DNA of 64,000 nt from Pisolithus tinctorius (GCA_024663395.1 JANFAH010000010.1:1178001-1242000); one strand, 5' to 3'; positions 11,201 to 23,892 are shown, counted from the stretch's first letter. Made by a program: numbers and translations. The notes: generated from the letters alone by a model not told the origin.

Positions 11201-14182
11201 GAGGTCGTTCTTTGTAATGTAATCGCTGATATAGTAAGTCAACGCTTTCGCGGCAGCCCCCGAGCCAATAAACTTAATGTCCATATTGCATTGTAGAAGG
11301 AATATTACAATGTCGTTATAATTGTTTATATGCGGGTGAAGTTGCCGAAGAAGGATAGACTGTGTTTCTGGATCGACATAGGACTGCGCCCAAATGGACC
11401 CATCGATTCACATGTGACAATTCTCATCACCGGGTTCCTCACCAGGGCATAGGTGTTTGAAACATGTAGGTGTGTGTTCATGCCAATTACATTCAACAGC
11501 TAAGTGTCGAATGAAGTCATTAAACGCAATATCAACACTACCTTTCTCCATCAATGCAATCTGTGGTGGCAGTTCCAGACAAGGATCAAGCTCATGTTGC
11601 TGGCGAATGGGTTTGGAAGAATTTGACACCGAGGTATTTATATTATCTGATGTGTCTCCTGGAAGCTCGCACTTAATAAGATCCTCTAGCCACCGAAAAA
11701 GCGCAGTCTCAAACCTATCATTGGCCATCATCATCCGTTGCAGCCATTCCAGGTTAGGATGGTTCTCCACCCACAGTAGCATATGACAATGAAGCATTCC
11801 TCGCCCCTGTGCCTCAACTGTTGCATAGTAACCATTGCATTTCCCAAACAAACCGATCCCTTTGTTATATTTCACGACGGTGTCCATAAAACCTCGAATA
11901 ATAACATCAAATGCCTTTGCAGCTGCTGCAGGATGTGATGTGACAAACACTGCACGCTCATACGCACCTAATTGCTGCCACCGGGAAACATCCATTCCAC
12001 CATAGTGAGCAATGAGAACGTTCGTCATGTCATGTGGATTCAAGGTAAGGAAAAAGGCTGGAGTGCCTAAATGACGTGTCAGGGAACGGATTTCATTGCA
12101 GCAACATAATTTATATCCATCGCTACCAGGCAGCAACTGACATATCACGTTCAATTCACAGAACAACTGTAAGGCTTTCCTCTCCTCAACCGAATCTGCT
12201 TTCGCTCTCAGGTTTTTTTCCAGTTTCTCTGCCAACATCGCTATGCTCGCCTCCACCTCCCGAATGTCGTTCACAAGACTGTGCCGACGAGCCAACAATA
12301 TGCGAAACGCAGAATTCTCACTCACTGCTCGCTTTTGCAGGATATTCCAACATACGAAAGGAAACGTTGCATCCCATGCGAACGGCAAATCCACCTGCCG
12401 CAGCAAATTCCTAAGCTGTCGTTGGAAGGAGATGCGTTGGTCAGGCCAGTGGGTGGGATGATTGAAGTTGCCAATACCCCAGGGATCCAGATGCAGAAAC
12501 ACTGCAGTTAAGAAAGCGGGTGAGTTCTTGTTCATCAACTCTGAACCAGCTCAACTAACCAAAAAGCTTTTGTGATTAAGTGCATGAGCCAGTGCTGCAG
12601 CTTTCATGGCATGCCGCGACCACTCAGAACGATCACCATCCACGTAGGCAACTGTTTCAGTCACAAGGTCAGACGCCAACGTAGACCAATCCACACAAAC
12701 ATCAGCATCAGCTGTCTCATCCCCATCCCGGAGATGGGTGATCTCGATGCCCTGCAATACCCCTACGTCGTCACCACCAATTACCAACGATGCCAGATTC
12801 TCAGGACTAAATGTAATGCCCTCTTTCATATACCACTCGTTGTTAGAAATTAACCATTCAATAATACACCGAACTCTTGACTTGCTAACAAGTACCAGAG
12901 GAAATTTTCACAACGCATCTGCACTTGGCCGAAACACTCTGCCAGCAAACACTACACAAACAGCCCCTTGCAAATCGTGCTGTGTTGGCAGAAGAACGTT
13001 TGACAGTGCAGACAGATCCTGGGGCAAAAGAGCAACATTCCCTCTGTTAAACCGCTGAGATGCCTCCTCAGGAACCCGACCTCCTCGAATACCCTTCATT
13101 TGATAATGATGAGTGACAATGGTAGCTCGACATGCAGCCACGAGCATAAGCTCCAATGCACTCGCTGCATGTATACTTTCCCGAACGTCATGCAGCAACT
13201 CATCAAAACCATAATACTGAAAGTTGGCTATTGCATCCTTTGGTTGCCGGACCGTTCTTCCCGTTAATGCCTTTCGACATGTTGTGCATATCCATATCTC
13301 AGCAATATTGGACAAGCAATGCATCCCATGGTGGCAAAGTATAGCTCCAGAATATCTCTCAATATTGTATGTCTTCGGGCCACAGTCAGCAGGTAACCAT
13401 TTGTTCCTTAGTACAGAAAGAATTTCTGAAGAGGGATGAATGTCTGAAAGCTCACCGCAAGGAAACATCTGCGCACAGACAGCGCAAACATCCTCAACAA
13501 GTTTCTGCGGTGACATACAGTCCTGCCATTCCCGAACAATATCTAGTTTTTTGCTCAGTGATCTAATAGGGGGATAAATCTGCACCCCCTCTTCTGCTGT
13601 CATTATCATCGGTTCTCGTCGAGCCTGTGTGACATGTCTTCACACAGCTCTAACATCTGCGACACTGCTCTCTAGTGAAGTAGCCGCTTGCAGTACAGGG
13701 GCGACACATTTCCCTCGCTGGGCATGTTTTAACTGTCAAAACATGTACAATAGCGACATACAAGTAGCTAAACACATATGACCATGGAGGGCATCCACAC
13801 ACAACTGACGGCACAAGCAGTCGTGCAGTACCACATTGTGGTGGTCTGCAATAGATTTCAGTACCTTGAGCCCCAGGAAAGGGTACTGTTCGACAAACTC
13901 TCGAACAGAGCTTGCACGACACACCAACAACGAACCAGCAGGGTACAGCGCCCCCTCGCTGACATCATTCTGCACAGTTACACGCTCGAGCATATACTCT
14001 CGGCAGACAAACTCATAACTAATCGCAGCATCGTCACCGACACCAGCAACATCAATATACAAGCTGGCGCACGCCACTGTCCATGATAACGCACAATCAA
14101 CGAGATGTGCCTCCAGGTCGTGAGCGCGACATTCAGTGATGTAACAGTTACAAAAAACAAATAAATCCAATTCGCCCCCCAC
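8276..14182 (-). pseudogene. Helitron Rep-PIF1 helicase (H1), seven in-frame TGA codons
   Basis: One reading frame runs from 14182 to a TAG at 8276-8278. It contains a Cys-rich N terminus, the Helitron-like N domain with its HUH motif (MLHCHMLLW, about 11775-11805), the relaxase tyrosine segment (YYISDYITK, about 11215-11245), and an SF1B PIF1-type helicase with Walker A GIGGSGKS near 9650 and LVLDEVSM near 9400. The helicase C-terminal motif YKAQGTTLDKV is at about 8420-8450. TGA interrupts the frame at 13736, 13640, 12908, 12551, 11408, 10469 and 8483 (first base on the plus strand). Sequence continues in the same frame across each with no indel. The H2 copy is open across the two sites that fall in the sequenced part of H2. 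The protein would nick, unwind and transpose the Helitron by rolling circle; this copy cannot make it intact. Confidence 0.92.
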
Positions 14183-15579
14183 CCTCAGATGACCATGTGA
14201 CCAGAGTTAACAACTGTTAAACCCTGAATGATCATTGGTGACAAAGAGTTTGCAGACCTGGCCTAACGGCATCCAGGAATCATGTTCTTTGCAGTCACGT
14301 GTTCTTATGTAAGTTTTAGCATCCCATCTTTTTCTTCCCTCCCAAATGACTTCTTAAAGGGGTGCTACAGTATGTCGACTTGCGCTCTTCAGCGTCCGAA
14401 CCGCCATAGCCTTATCTTCCTGTCCGCACGTGCTCAATGGTGCTAGGACTGCCTTCTAAATTCGCATACCAGCTTCCAGCAATGTGGTCGTTCGAAGGCC
14501 CCTCTCTGGTTCTCTATTATTTGGACACTGACCGATGTGTGGATTCGCGAATTGCCGTGCCACCTTGCTGTTCACTCGTTGACGTATCGCTGACGGAAAC
14601 GAATATTTTACCTCGACCTATCTGGTAAGGCCAGTCTCGTGAACCTTGATGTCACTTTTGCTTTGAATCGTCATCGGACGCACAAGCCTGACGTTGTATA
14701 CCTCTCGCTCACCGACTTGATGGTCGACGACTGGCAGCAACGGCGGCTACCCGTGGATGGGGTTCATGCCATCCATTTCCTGTTGGGCTCCGTTGACTTG
14801 ACTGCCAATACTAGTGTCAGCTGTCTCCGTCGCGGGAGGTTCTTGTGGAGTCTGGATCGACTGGTGGAAACTAAAGAAGCGTCCCACCGTTGGAACAGTG
14901 GGAAAGAGCTGAGCTCGAGACGAGCAGTAGAATAATCTGTGCATCCGTGTGGGTCCTACCTCCTGTTAGCCGACGTTCCGGCGATCGAAACAGAGGAGTG
15001 AAGGGCTGTCTCCGTGGAGGTCCATCCATTCCATCGTGTGTAAGGTATAATATGCGTGCCGAGGGAAGTTGGGCGTCGAGCCATGCCTTTCGGAGCTAAA
15101 GAAACGGTGTTTCTTCGACTGCTTGTGGGCCACCGACAGACCCGTATTTCGTGCGAGGTTTGTAGGTCAGATTCGAGTTGGGGATGTAAATCAGACTCGG
15201 GTGTTGAAGTTAAGTGCAGTACGTTGCTGGAGCAAGGGCCGGATGCTCGCAGTCTCACTGTCGAATGCTTGTGACAAGAAATTTGGTGGGAGTACTCGAC
15301 TCGTGTATCTCACATATCAGTGACAACTTCCACACTTGAAGAGCGTCAAGTTGGCCACTGCTTTGGCAGTGCACCAATTTGACGCTGGAGTGTAGAATAC
15401 TTTAGTGGACTGTAGCTCTTCGAAGGCAAGAACTTCGTTTCGCTGTGACTGCAAGCACTTGAGTCCGAGCGTTCGACGTCAGCCCAGCTATCAACCAGAC
15501 AACCACGAGGATCGAGTTTGACAGCTTTGATTATCCGCTTTCTTGGCTTGCTGTCCGAGTTCGTTCTTTTCCACCGACA
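14183..15579. other. Intergenic region; Helitron H1 5' end lies somewhere in its left part
   Basis: No recognised gene. A stretch near 14618-14750 is recognisably similar to 17975-18100 (shared cctcgacctatc..., gtctcgtgaacc, cgacttgatggtc), so part of it may be an old fragment related to the PH-like gene of the inverted-duplication arm. The right part should contain the promoter of the IPK gene. Confidence 0.45.
15332..15393. repeat. Imperfect hairpin of about 62 nt
   Basis: Complementary blocks ACACT/AGTGT, AGCGTCAA/TTGACGCT, TTGG/CCAA and CACTGC/GCAGTG are nested around a loop of about four bases centred near 15362. It lies about 190 bp upstream of the IPK start. It could be a MITE remnant, a structured RNA or a regulatory palindrome. 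Confidence 0.6.
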
Positions 15580-16956
15580 ATGTCAACGGACACGGGATCA
15601 ACCTCGTCGCCACATGCACATATTACCATCCAGCGATCCCACACCCTTCCACCCACAGCGCCGCTCTCCTCACAGGTCGGTGGACACGCAGGAGTACAAA
15701 CAACAGAGGATGGCTCGTTACTCCTTAAACCGGCCCTCTCTAGAGAACTGGCGTTCTACCAGCTCGTTCGTGATGGCATATCGTCAGACATCGGCGGCGC
15801 GACCGCGGCTGCGTCAGGATTGAAGCCGCTATTGCCATGGATTCCAAAATTCCTAGGAGTGCTATCGATCGGAAACCACCTCGTAGACGTCTCACCGGAA
15901 ACGATGGCGACACATGGTCTGCCCGCTGTCCCGCCAGCCAACGGAACAACGACCACGATCGTCCTGGAGAATCTCACATATGGGTTCCACAAACCATGCA
16001 TTCTCGACGTCAAGTTGGGGACCATACTCTACGATGAAGATGCTCCTCCCGAAAAGAAGGAGCGTATGATTCGTACCGCTGCGAACACGACCAGTCTCAG
16101 TACTGGCGTACGTCTTACGGGCTTCCAGGTATAACTCCTTGTTGATGTCTGTGTTTGTATTCAGGAACTTGTATAGGTATATGCAAACGATCACCCTGAT
16201 CCCGTACTTACACCCAAGAAATACGGGAAAACGATCAAGCCAGAGCATCTACCAGACGGGATCGCGCGGTTTTTTCCCTTTCGTGGTCCAGCTTCTTCCA
16301 CCACCGCGCCTCCCTCTTTCCCATCGTCAAGCGATGACATAACCACGCCTGGCAACATCCAACCAGGGCTACCTCCACCGTCCCTGTTCGTTCTGCTCAC
16401 ACGCCTCCTCGAGGCACTTGAACGTCTCCGCGCAGCACTTGCCGAAGCGGAAGTACGCATCGTAGGCGGAAGCATCCTTATCATATATGAAGGCGACTGG
16501 GCACGTGCAGAAAAGGCTGTGCGGACACTAGAAGGCGGTTTTGATCTGAACAGAAAGCCTACCGTTGCGGGCGAAGGCTTGAGTGAGAACGAGGAGGAGG
16601 GGTCCTTGGACGAAGAAGATGAAGCCGAAGAGGAGACGATCACGGTCGAAGTTGACGAAAGCGGTCACCTCATACTGGACGACGTTGTCGCATCGAGTCC
16701 TGTCGTTGAGTCTTTCGAAGAAAACGACGACGACGACGACGAATGTGAAGACGAGGATGAAGAGGATGACCCGCGCCTGTTCAGACTCTCCCTAATCGAC
16801 TTTGCGCACACACGACTCGTGCCTGGACAAGGACCTGACACGGGCGTGCTGCTCGGTATAGACACGCTCATCCGACTCATTCGCGAGCGACGGGACGTTG
16901 TTCAGCTGTTGATCAATGAAGGTGTAGACGCTGGGAGTACTCGTGGTCACACGTAG
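15580..16956 (+). CDS. IPK2: Inositol polyphosphate kinase (IPK family, IPMK/Arg82-like)
   Basis: Two exons, 15580-16128 and 16177-16956, with a 48-bp GT-AG intron, give 442 residues. The IPK signature PCILDVKLG is at residues 139-147, followed by LYDEDAPPEKKERM and a TTSLSTGVRLTG segment. The ATP/Mg motif LSLIDFAHT lies near the C terminus, followed by GPDTGVLLGIDTLIRL. Family members phosphorylate inositol phosphates (IP3 to IP5 for Arg82-type enzymes) in the nucleus and cytoplasm. An acidic insert (FEENDDDDDECEDEDEE) precedes the IDF motif. The size favours Arg82/IPK2 over the much larger Kcs1, but the subclass is not proven. It lies just outside the visible inverted-duplication arm; no copy is seen on the right side within the window. 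Confidence 0.9.
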
Positions 16957-17208
16957 ATGCGATATACCGTGCCGTGGTAAACATGTCCGGCGGATGCGAT
17001 ACGCACTTGGCCTGTACCTTATACTTCGTGGAAGGGTCCACTCCAAAGAGGCAGAGCGTTAGCCATTACGTCGGCAAAGATACCAATTAGACCAACGTAC
17101 GGCGATGCATGTACATACTTCAAACCAATACACCGCAACACTAGAAGCCCGGAATATACAATGGGTCAGCATGGAACCGTCCCTGGTGACCAGTCCTGTC
17201 ACTATCGT

Positions 17209-18409
17209 CTACTCTACTACTAGACTAGTAAGTCTATCTAATTTACAGGTTCCGACACGAGATAACACCTTGATCCACGCCCGTATATCCCCAAAAATTC
17301 CAATGGATCGGGTCTGAGCAGAACATATACCCCAAAATATTTCCTTTGCCAACATCCGCACTTCCACAAGGCGTTCCCGCGCCCGCAACACGTCCCAACA
17401 ATGTGCAAGACTGCTCCCTCCCTCTGCACCCTGCGCATCACTGACATCCCCCCTCGCCTTCGTGGCAGCCTTGACGATTGCTTCTGTCCATGCACATGCT
17501 TCGCAGAGGTTCGGAGCACGTAGTACGAGGGTCTCCCCGCCTCGAGGGTAGGCACGGTAGATGCGTTCTAGGCATCGTCGGAGTGAGCACGGTTTCATGC
17601 AGTGTGGAGTTCGAATTTGTGAACGGGGAGAGCTTAGGCGCGATGTCCTTCACAACAAGTTGGAGATTTCTCATGTATACATATGCAGATGAGTTCAGAT
17701 GTTGTTCCCTGTGATTTCCTTTCTACCGCTGGTACCCCTTCGAACACAGTCCGGTCGACTAGGCTCGCCTTGTGTCATCGCAAATGTCGGACTACTCTCG
17801 CGTGTCGTCGAGTTTTGTGGTTCTCCCGGGACAGGATGCCGAGGTACGCATGAATAGGACCATGTGTGTAATTGGAATCTTGCGTTTGTCCGGCGTACTA
17901 GAGCGCGTACAACTTGTAGCCCATCGATGACGCCGAGGACGCGGACGGGCCCGAGTTCGCCAGGGACAGCGAGGATGACTAGCTCGACCTATCCTGCTAA
18001 GGGCTGTCTCGTGAACCACGAAGTCACCCTTGCTGGGGATGTTGGATCCGTCCAGCTCACTGACTTGATGGTCAATGCCCGGTGACGCGGCGGCGGCTTT
18101 ACGTTCTCATAACCGGTTTTGGTCGTTCGATGCTCCTGTAGGTTATTGCTGGTGTTCCCACCAAGGAGATCTAGGTGGGGATATAGGAGGATAATTATCC
18201 AGCAGGGATTTTACACGGCGATTGTAGGTTTGCGGTGAGAAAGAAACAGAAGACGTAAACGCTAAGAGTAGCCATTCCAGGCCCTCCATAACCTTTCGCT
18301 GGGGAGCAAGTTGCAGCGAGTGATGTTTGGTCACCTTGATGCTTCCAGAATATAGGTTTCGTGGAACAGATACATAAGCGCGTACGCCACTTGTCCCATG
18401 ATCATACAT
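17209..18409 (-). CDS. Uncharacterised protein with PH-like C terminus (left copy)
   Basis: Exon fragments on the minus strand encode RAYVSVPRNLYSGSIKVTKH and a helical stretch MEGLEWLLLAFTSS (about 18290-18400), then YPPISPPRSPWW. Further on, VSELDGSNIPSKGD lies near 18050, and a C-terminal exon (about 17210-17680) starts LQLVVKDIAPKLSPF and contains LVLRAPNLCEACAWTEAI. The last block resembles the terminal strand and tryptophan-bearing helix of a PH domain. I do not recognise the whole protein and cannot place all splice sites. The two tryptophans mutated to stops in the right arm are intact here. A 159-bp MITE sits in or just upstream of the 5' coding region. Confidence 0.5.
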
Positions 18410-18565
18410 CTGGGAAACAGCTACGCGACGCGGCTGTTAACAGCTCTTTCGCACTTGAGCGAGCCTTCTCATTGGCCAACAAGTGTCTTAGCGAGTCTTA
18501 CGACAAGTCACTTCCAAACAGAGGCAGGTATAACCTGCTCACTCCCTCGGGTAGTTTTGCAGATG
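18407..18565. mobile_element. 159-bp TA-flanked insertion, absent from right arm
   Basis: The left arm reads gatcaTA, then an insert beginning CATCTGGGAAAC and ending GTTTTGCAGATG, then TAgttacc. The right arm reads gatcaTAgttacc (in reverse complement near 54650). The TA duplication and short inverted ends (CATCTG/CAGATG) fit a Tc1/mariner-type MITE. It carries no gene. Confidence 0.75.
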
Positions 18566-21500
18566 TAGTTACCAAGACTTGACGCTATTGTGCACAGCGG
18601 TTGATCTTCACGTCGATCCTTCATTCATACACGGACAGCCGTACACTGCATCAAATCACGGGTTTAACGAAGAGGAGATACATAGGTCATATGTACTAAC
18701 TACGAGAAGAATAATATGTACTGCCAACATGTGTAGTTTACTGCAGCTAGCTGCATCACATCTTCTGCCTTGGATACATACCCGGGTGCGGGTCATCTGC
18801 GAAAAGACACGACATATGATGAGAGCCTCGTACAACATATGCTGTTGAAATAGCGTGTATGTATGATACATGTTGCACACCCCGTTAAATGACACTAAAA
18901 TCTAATGATCCCGAAAGCCAAAAAAAGAAGAAAAACATAAAAGAAGGGTCTGAAACTCAACCAAATGTTTGTCCAGTAGCGAGCTGTCGAACGGGTATTC
19001 CTCGACCTTCGGCGCTGTGCCTGAACACCTATCGCAAATGACCTGTCAGTATACTCACACTCCTAGTGGGAGGAAGAAGACACGTAGACTTACCGTGTTC
19101 CCCCACCATTGCTGCAGACTCACTCCGATCTGTGAAATATGTAGGTCTATCAAGTGATCGTTCAAAAGACGGGCCAGAAAGAGACAACTCACTGTTCCGC
19201 TCATGGGGTGTTGTAGTCTGTAAAAGTGTGCCCAGAAGTAGAACATGTAACCAAGGTAAACGAGGGAGGTAGATGGAACCACGTACGTGAAAAATATCAC
19301 CAGTGCTGACACAGCTAGACCCGAGTCGAGAGCGGCTGATAGCACGTCTGTGATACATTTAGTTCGGTGTAACGGAACAGAAAGAATAGAGGAAAGCTCA
19401 CAGTTGTACTTGGCCCACCAAGGGAAATTATGTCTGATACACGGTAAGCTATGTGGACGCCAATGTTAAAAGGCACTGTAACCCCCACCTTCGAATGACA
19501 TTTTGGAATATGTAACTGACCAACCTACACCCAGCGGTTGGCGCGCGTGAATACCAAGGAGCAACTGGTCACTTACGCCCAAGGTACGAAATTAAGCGCG
19601 GTCGCTGGGGGTATAAGGGACGTTCCGTTGAAAAATACTGGGCTATTGAATTGGTTGTTAGTTCGGGGGGACCTATCGACCGGTATTATTGTTGCACGAG
19701 ATCTTACAAACTGGCAGGTCGTCAGTCCGCTGTCGATGTCAATTAAGGGTGTAAACACGTACTTAACGTATCGTAGAAAATTATTTGGCCACTTTTTCAT
19801 CAAGAGCAAAGGTATAGCGGGTGCGATAGCACCGATGACGAAGAAATAGAGTAGGGCTGGAAAGCGGTCAGCGCATCGCATTGTATGGAAGAAACGAGTT
19901 ACAACTGGGAAGGCAAGTCAGCGTCACCACTAACAACAAAGCCTCGACATTTTTTACGCACTGATAGCGACGTCCGCTGGAAAACTGAAGTGCGGGACCA
20001 ACGACACCTACGACCAAGAGCGGTTAAGCATGCGATATAGGATCCACATTTATACTCGTGTGCACGAACCCCATATGATAGAAGCCGTTCCGAATACTTG
20101 AGTGTACGGACAAGTGAACCTAGAGTGCAGCTGAGAGGTACGTATATTCAACAGTGATTCTTCTCTCTTACCCGTCCTTTTGGGTTACCGAACACATGTC
20201 GCTTGACATGGGATGCGTTAATACCAGTGCATCCGTGGGTATAGGTACGTCTGGTAGAACCGTACTTACGGTATATTGCTAAACATCCATGATTGAACGC
20301 CTAATTGTGTGGTTGCAGCGACCATAGCAGCTACTGCCTATACCCAAACATGAAACACCCCACCAAAAAGTACAAACCCGGGTTAGACGACTTACCTGAC
20401 ACCAGAACATCTTGCGCGGAGGAATTTTCATATAGTGGCCGAGCTTAAAGTCAGATGCAAAAGTCAGCGCTTGTGTCATCGTCTGCGTGCCGAACGGTTC
20501 TGATCAGCAAGGAGATGATCACTTCGAGAGCCTACTACATACGATATATCCCCACGTCTTGAACATCATCATTGCGATTGGTCGACCTGGTAGTGCGTAT
20601 CTGGAATCATGAGTGAGTGGCTTGCCCTGTTAGGAGATTATCACCACTGCTTTACCCTACGATTAGCTCCGTAATAACACTAAGGAGTGATAAGTGTCCT
20701 GACAAAGAACTCAAATGAACTACCCACTTAAGGCCGACTTGCTGGTTCGTTATCGCCTGTATCATCCCGCAAGGTATGACATAGGTAAACGCTGCGATGG
20801 AGTACTTGAATTGGAGACACGAACAAATATAAAACGTGTTTGGCATACTTACCGATGAGCAGCGCTACCACGAACGCCCACACAGGCAGATGCGTCGGCC
20901 ACAACTCGAAGCTGATAACTCCCAAGGCAAACATCACCACGAACAAGATAAGATACCACCAATCCGGAACTTGGGGGAGGGAGGGAGGGGGTGAAACATG
21001 CCGATGATTAGGGTCAAATACATTTCAAATACGAGGGTGTGCAGTGTCGTCAATATTCCCTACCTTGCGGGTACAGACTCATAAGACGAGCGTGGATATC
21101 GGGTTGTTCCGCCAGTGATCGCCGAGCTTGCATCATGATTTGTTTCCGAAAATACAAGAATGTGTGGGTCAAGGTTGCTAGTCAGAGTCAATTTTAGCAT
21201 TTCCAGAAGAAGGATTTCATTACACACCCGTGATTGTTGCAAAGGCTAAGCTGATAGACAATTAGCGGGTCGACCACCTCATGTTGCTCGTACATACGTA
21301 CCCATAGGACATGGCAAAACAGGTCCTTCAGTCGCTTTAGCACCGAGGGAAGAGTTGAAAAGCTATAAACGCGTACGACATGAAAAGCGGGCTGTACGCG
21401 TCGTAAGCCGCCTCGTCGAAGATGATCTGGTTCGTCAATACTCGGGTGACATTGTACGGCTGTGCCAAGTTATCATATACCAGTCGCGACTGTATTCTAC

Positions 21501-22137
21501 CAGCCCAGTCAGCAAGGCCGGGGACAGGGAAGCAATAGAGATTCATTACTCACGGCATGTAAAGCGAATCCCACGTGTTCGTGAACTAGTAGACCGCGTG
21601 AGCTTGAACGTCTGACTTAACAGCTGTGGATAAGTACGAACGTATAGTATGGGGGTCGCGATCCCTACCACAGCGTGGGTAAGAGGGTAAGATATTCAGG
21701 AGAATGAACGTCTCACGCACAGTAAAAGATCACAAAACCCATCAGCACATTTGCTGCTGCCCACCCTGACCAAATCAGTGAGTTCACCAAACAGAAAACA
21801 CTTGCGTGCAAACGAGCATACATGGTGTGGCCAAAGGTGACCCAATGTACCTGTCGAAGTTTCCGATGGGTACAGGCGGCAGAGGGACCAGATAAACACG
21901 CATGCGATCTGGGCCCAGTCGAAGGTAACAATAGATATTCCCTTGTTCTGGCGTCAGAAGCCGGAACTGCGTAGCTTGGAAAATAGGTGTCACGTACCAT
22001 ACCATGTACGTAGCTTAACGCCCGTGAGATCAGACAAAGAGGTTGGAATTCTTCGAGGGGACTTACCCGAACAGTTGGGCAATCACTACCAAGATGTATG
22101 GTATCACGATTAGAGATGGAACGGATAATAGTTACAT

Positions 22138-22145
22138 ACCTGCAT
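22138..22145. repeat. Target-site duplication ACCTGCAT (left of composite element)
   Basis: The same 8 bp occur at 31103-31110 on the other side of the element, and once only in the right-arm empty site (near 51067-51074, reverse complement). Confidence 0.88.
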
Positions 22146-23892
22146 ATGGAAAGCCGGACAATCGCGCTTCCGTACGGCCGAAAGTTGGAACTTTTTCCGG
22201 AGGTCACGTGGACATGCAGCACGTATCTTCGAAGTTAGGAAGTACCGTCGGTTAGGAGGACACCGGACACTGCAGTCATGCAGTTCGTTCGGTCGTAGGT
22301 CACACGGTCACACATTCATGCAGTCCGAAGGTCGTGCAGTTCGTTCGGTCGTAGGTTATGCAGTCATACATTCATGTAGTTTGTTCAGTCGTAGGTCACA
22401 TGGTCATCACCTTGTTTACAAGGTCACTGCACCCTGAAAGTTGAGATGCTTTTTTCGACATCCCAGGCTATAGTGTCATTTTGATGCATCAAAGTGTGAT
22501 AATTGTAGCATTACTGTGATGCAAGACTGCCTAACTCCCTTATACCAGTAGTGATGTGTCAGTATACTAGTAGTGCAGGTCTGAGATCTGCCCACTCCCT
22601 CCCCTTGGGAGTTTCTCCCCACAAATCCCCACTCCTCCGCATTTTATGTAATTACATAAGCATAAAAAAGCGCAGCCACTACTCCCAAAACATGTCCTCA
22701 TTTGGCATGTGCCTGATATCCAACATTCCCACACACTGCCCTCATTGCCCCCAGCCTCCCCTTCCTTCCTGGGCTCTGTCCCTGCCCTGTGGGCATTGTA
22801 TATGATAGTTAGATGTACTATAAGTGTATTAGACCATAAATGAATGCTTTTATGCCCATCCTAATGGGCCTAAATGATTGCAAAGTGGGATAGAGGGAAA
22901 AACAGAAAAAGCGAACGCTTTTTTGATATATTGGACATATCTATCTATCTATTGTGTCCCCTTGAAGGGGCCATGTGTCCCTACAACATATCAAAAGTTG
23001 ATAGGTTGGGATTGGGTGCTTCAATTGTAGTGGCACAATTGCCTCCTCCCTGTGTTACACCCTGAAAAAAAAAATTTCTGGGATTTTTGGCACTGGTAAT
23101 GTAATCTGACATGGTGTAGTGGTCATAATAAGTGTATTCGCATGTAATTTGATCATCCATGCAGTGTCTGAAAGGCTCTGAAAAACTGGAAAGTATCTTA
23201 GGGGCTAAAACAAAAAAGTGCTTGCATTTTTGATATATTTGGCATGGGCACTTAAAAAGGAATCAGCTTGGAGGATGGCTCTGTACCTACAACATATCAA
23301 CAGCTCATTATGTGGGGCAGAAACCTTGAGGTGTTGTGCCATGATCTCTTCCTGCTGGTATGTAGGGGTTTCATCAGGTTTTAGGCTGTTTACTGCTATT
23401 CTGACTATCTAGGCAGCACTGGAATACTTATTGGCAGTCACCACAATATTCCCAAGTGCATACATTCAGGGGAGAGCACTGGGGAACTGAAACAATCCTC
23501 CAGAGAGCGTGGGAAAAGGTGCAAAAAATTGTGGAGACTTTCAAAACATATCAAAAAGATGAAATAGCACACCCCACACCATGTATAGTACCCAATGGAT
23601 GGTAGTACTGAGATTTTTTCATATGATAGGACCTCCTGGGACTATATTAGACCCACTTGAGTGTAACACAACCTCTGAAATTCAGACTAGGTGTTAGTCT
23701 CCTACACCTTGAGTAGTCAAATGTATCCATTGAATCACAGGTCCTAGTGTATCAATTTTCGCATTTTTGGGTATTAATGAGTGATGAATATAATATGTTA
23801 CATGCATATATATCTCAGCACCATGGGAAACTCAGTACTACTATCCATTGGATACTATACATGGTGTGGGGTGTGCTATTTCATCTTTTTGA
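22146..23892. mobile_element. Foldback unit 1 (right arm truncated)
   Basis: The left arm runs 22146 to about 23610. The inverted right arm starts near 23832 (ctcagtactactatcc) but breaks off at 23892 after about 60 bp. The segment 22146-23583 is identical or nearly so to 45081-46518. Confidence 0.8.
22270..22420. repeat. Subterminal repeats of the foldback family (ttcggtcgtaggtca)
   Basis: The motif ttcggtcgtaggt recurs three times at intervals of about 50 bp, interspersed with cattcatgcagtccgaagg. The same array, inverted, is at about 30835-30960, and copies lie near 45205 and 47340. Clustered subterminal motifs of this type are typical transposase-binding sites. Confidence 0.65.

Larger units (their letters stand above)
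3017..14182 (-). mobile_element. Helitron H1 (decayed), with accessory gene cassette
   Basis: The unit holds a Rep-PIF1 gene and four accessory genes, all on the minus strand in the same order as Helitron H2. The 3' side (in element orientation) is placed at 3017, at a motif with the palindrome GCCCTCTAGGGC followed by GCTCCTGGACGC; near-identical motifs occur at 56014 and 55893. All three are bordered by AT. The 5' end lies past 14182 and could not be fixed because H2 runs off the window. The 3' end is not a textbook CTRR end, so the boundary is tentative. The Rep-helicase and the F-box/nucleotidyltransferase gene have nonsense codons, so H1 is probably dead. Confidence 0.75.

Noticed and set aside
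8276..14182. TGA as selenocysteine or reassigned codon
   Set aside because: H2 Rep-helicase and host genes use TGA as a normal stop or show Arg at these sites, and the surrounding Arg to Cys/Trp/His/Gln changes fit CpG decay.
17040..17105. Possible tRNA-like fold between the IPK gene and the arm boundary
   Set aside because: No consistent cloverleaf with T-loop and anticodon stem could be drawn.
22270..22420. CRISPR-like spaced repeats
   Set aside because: Only three imperfect repeats in the subterminal part of a eukaryotic transposon; repeated in other copies of the same element.
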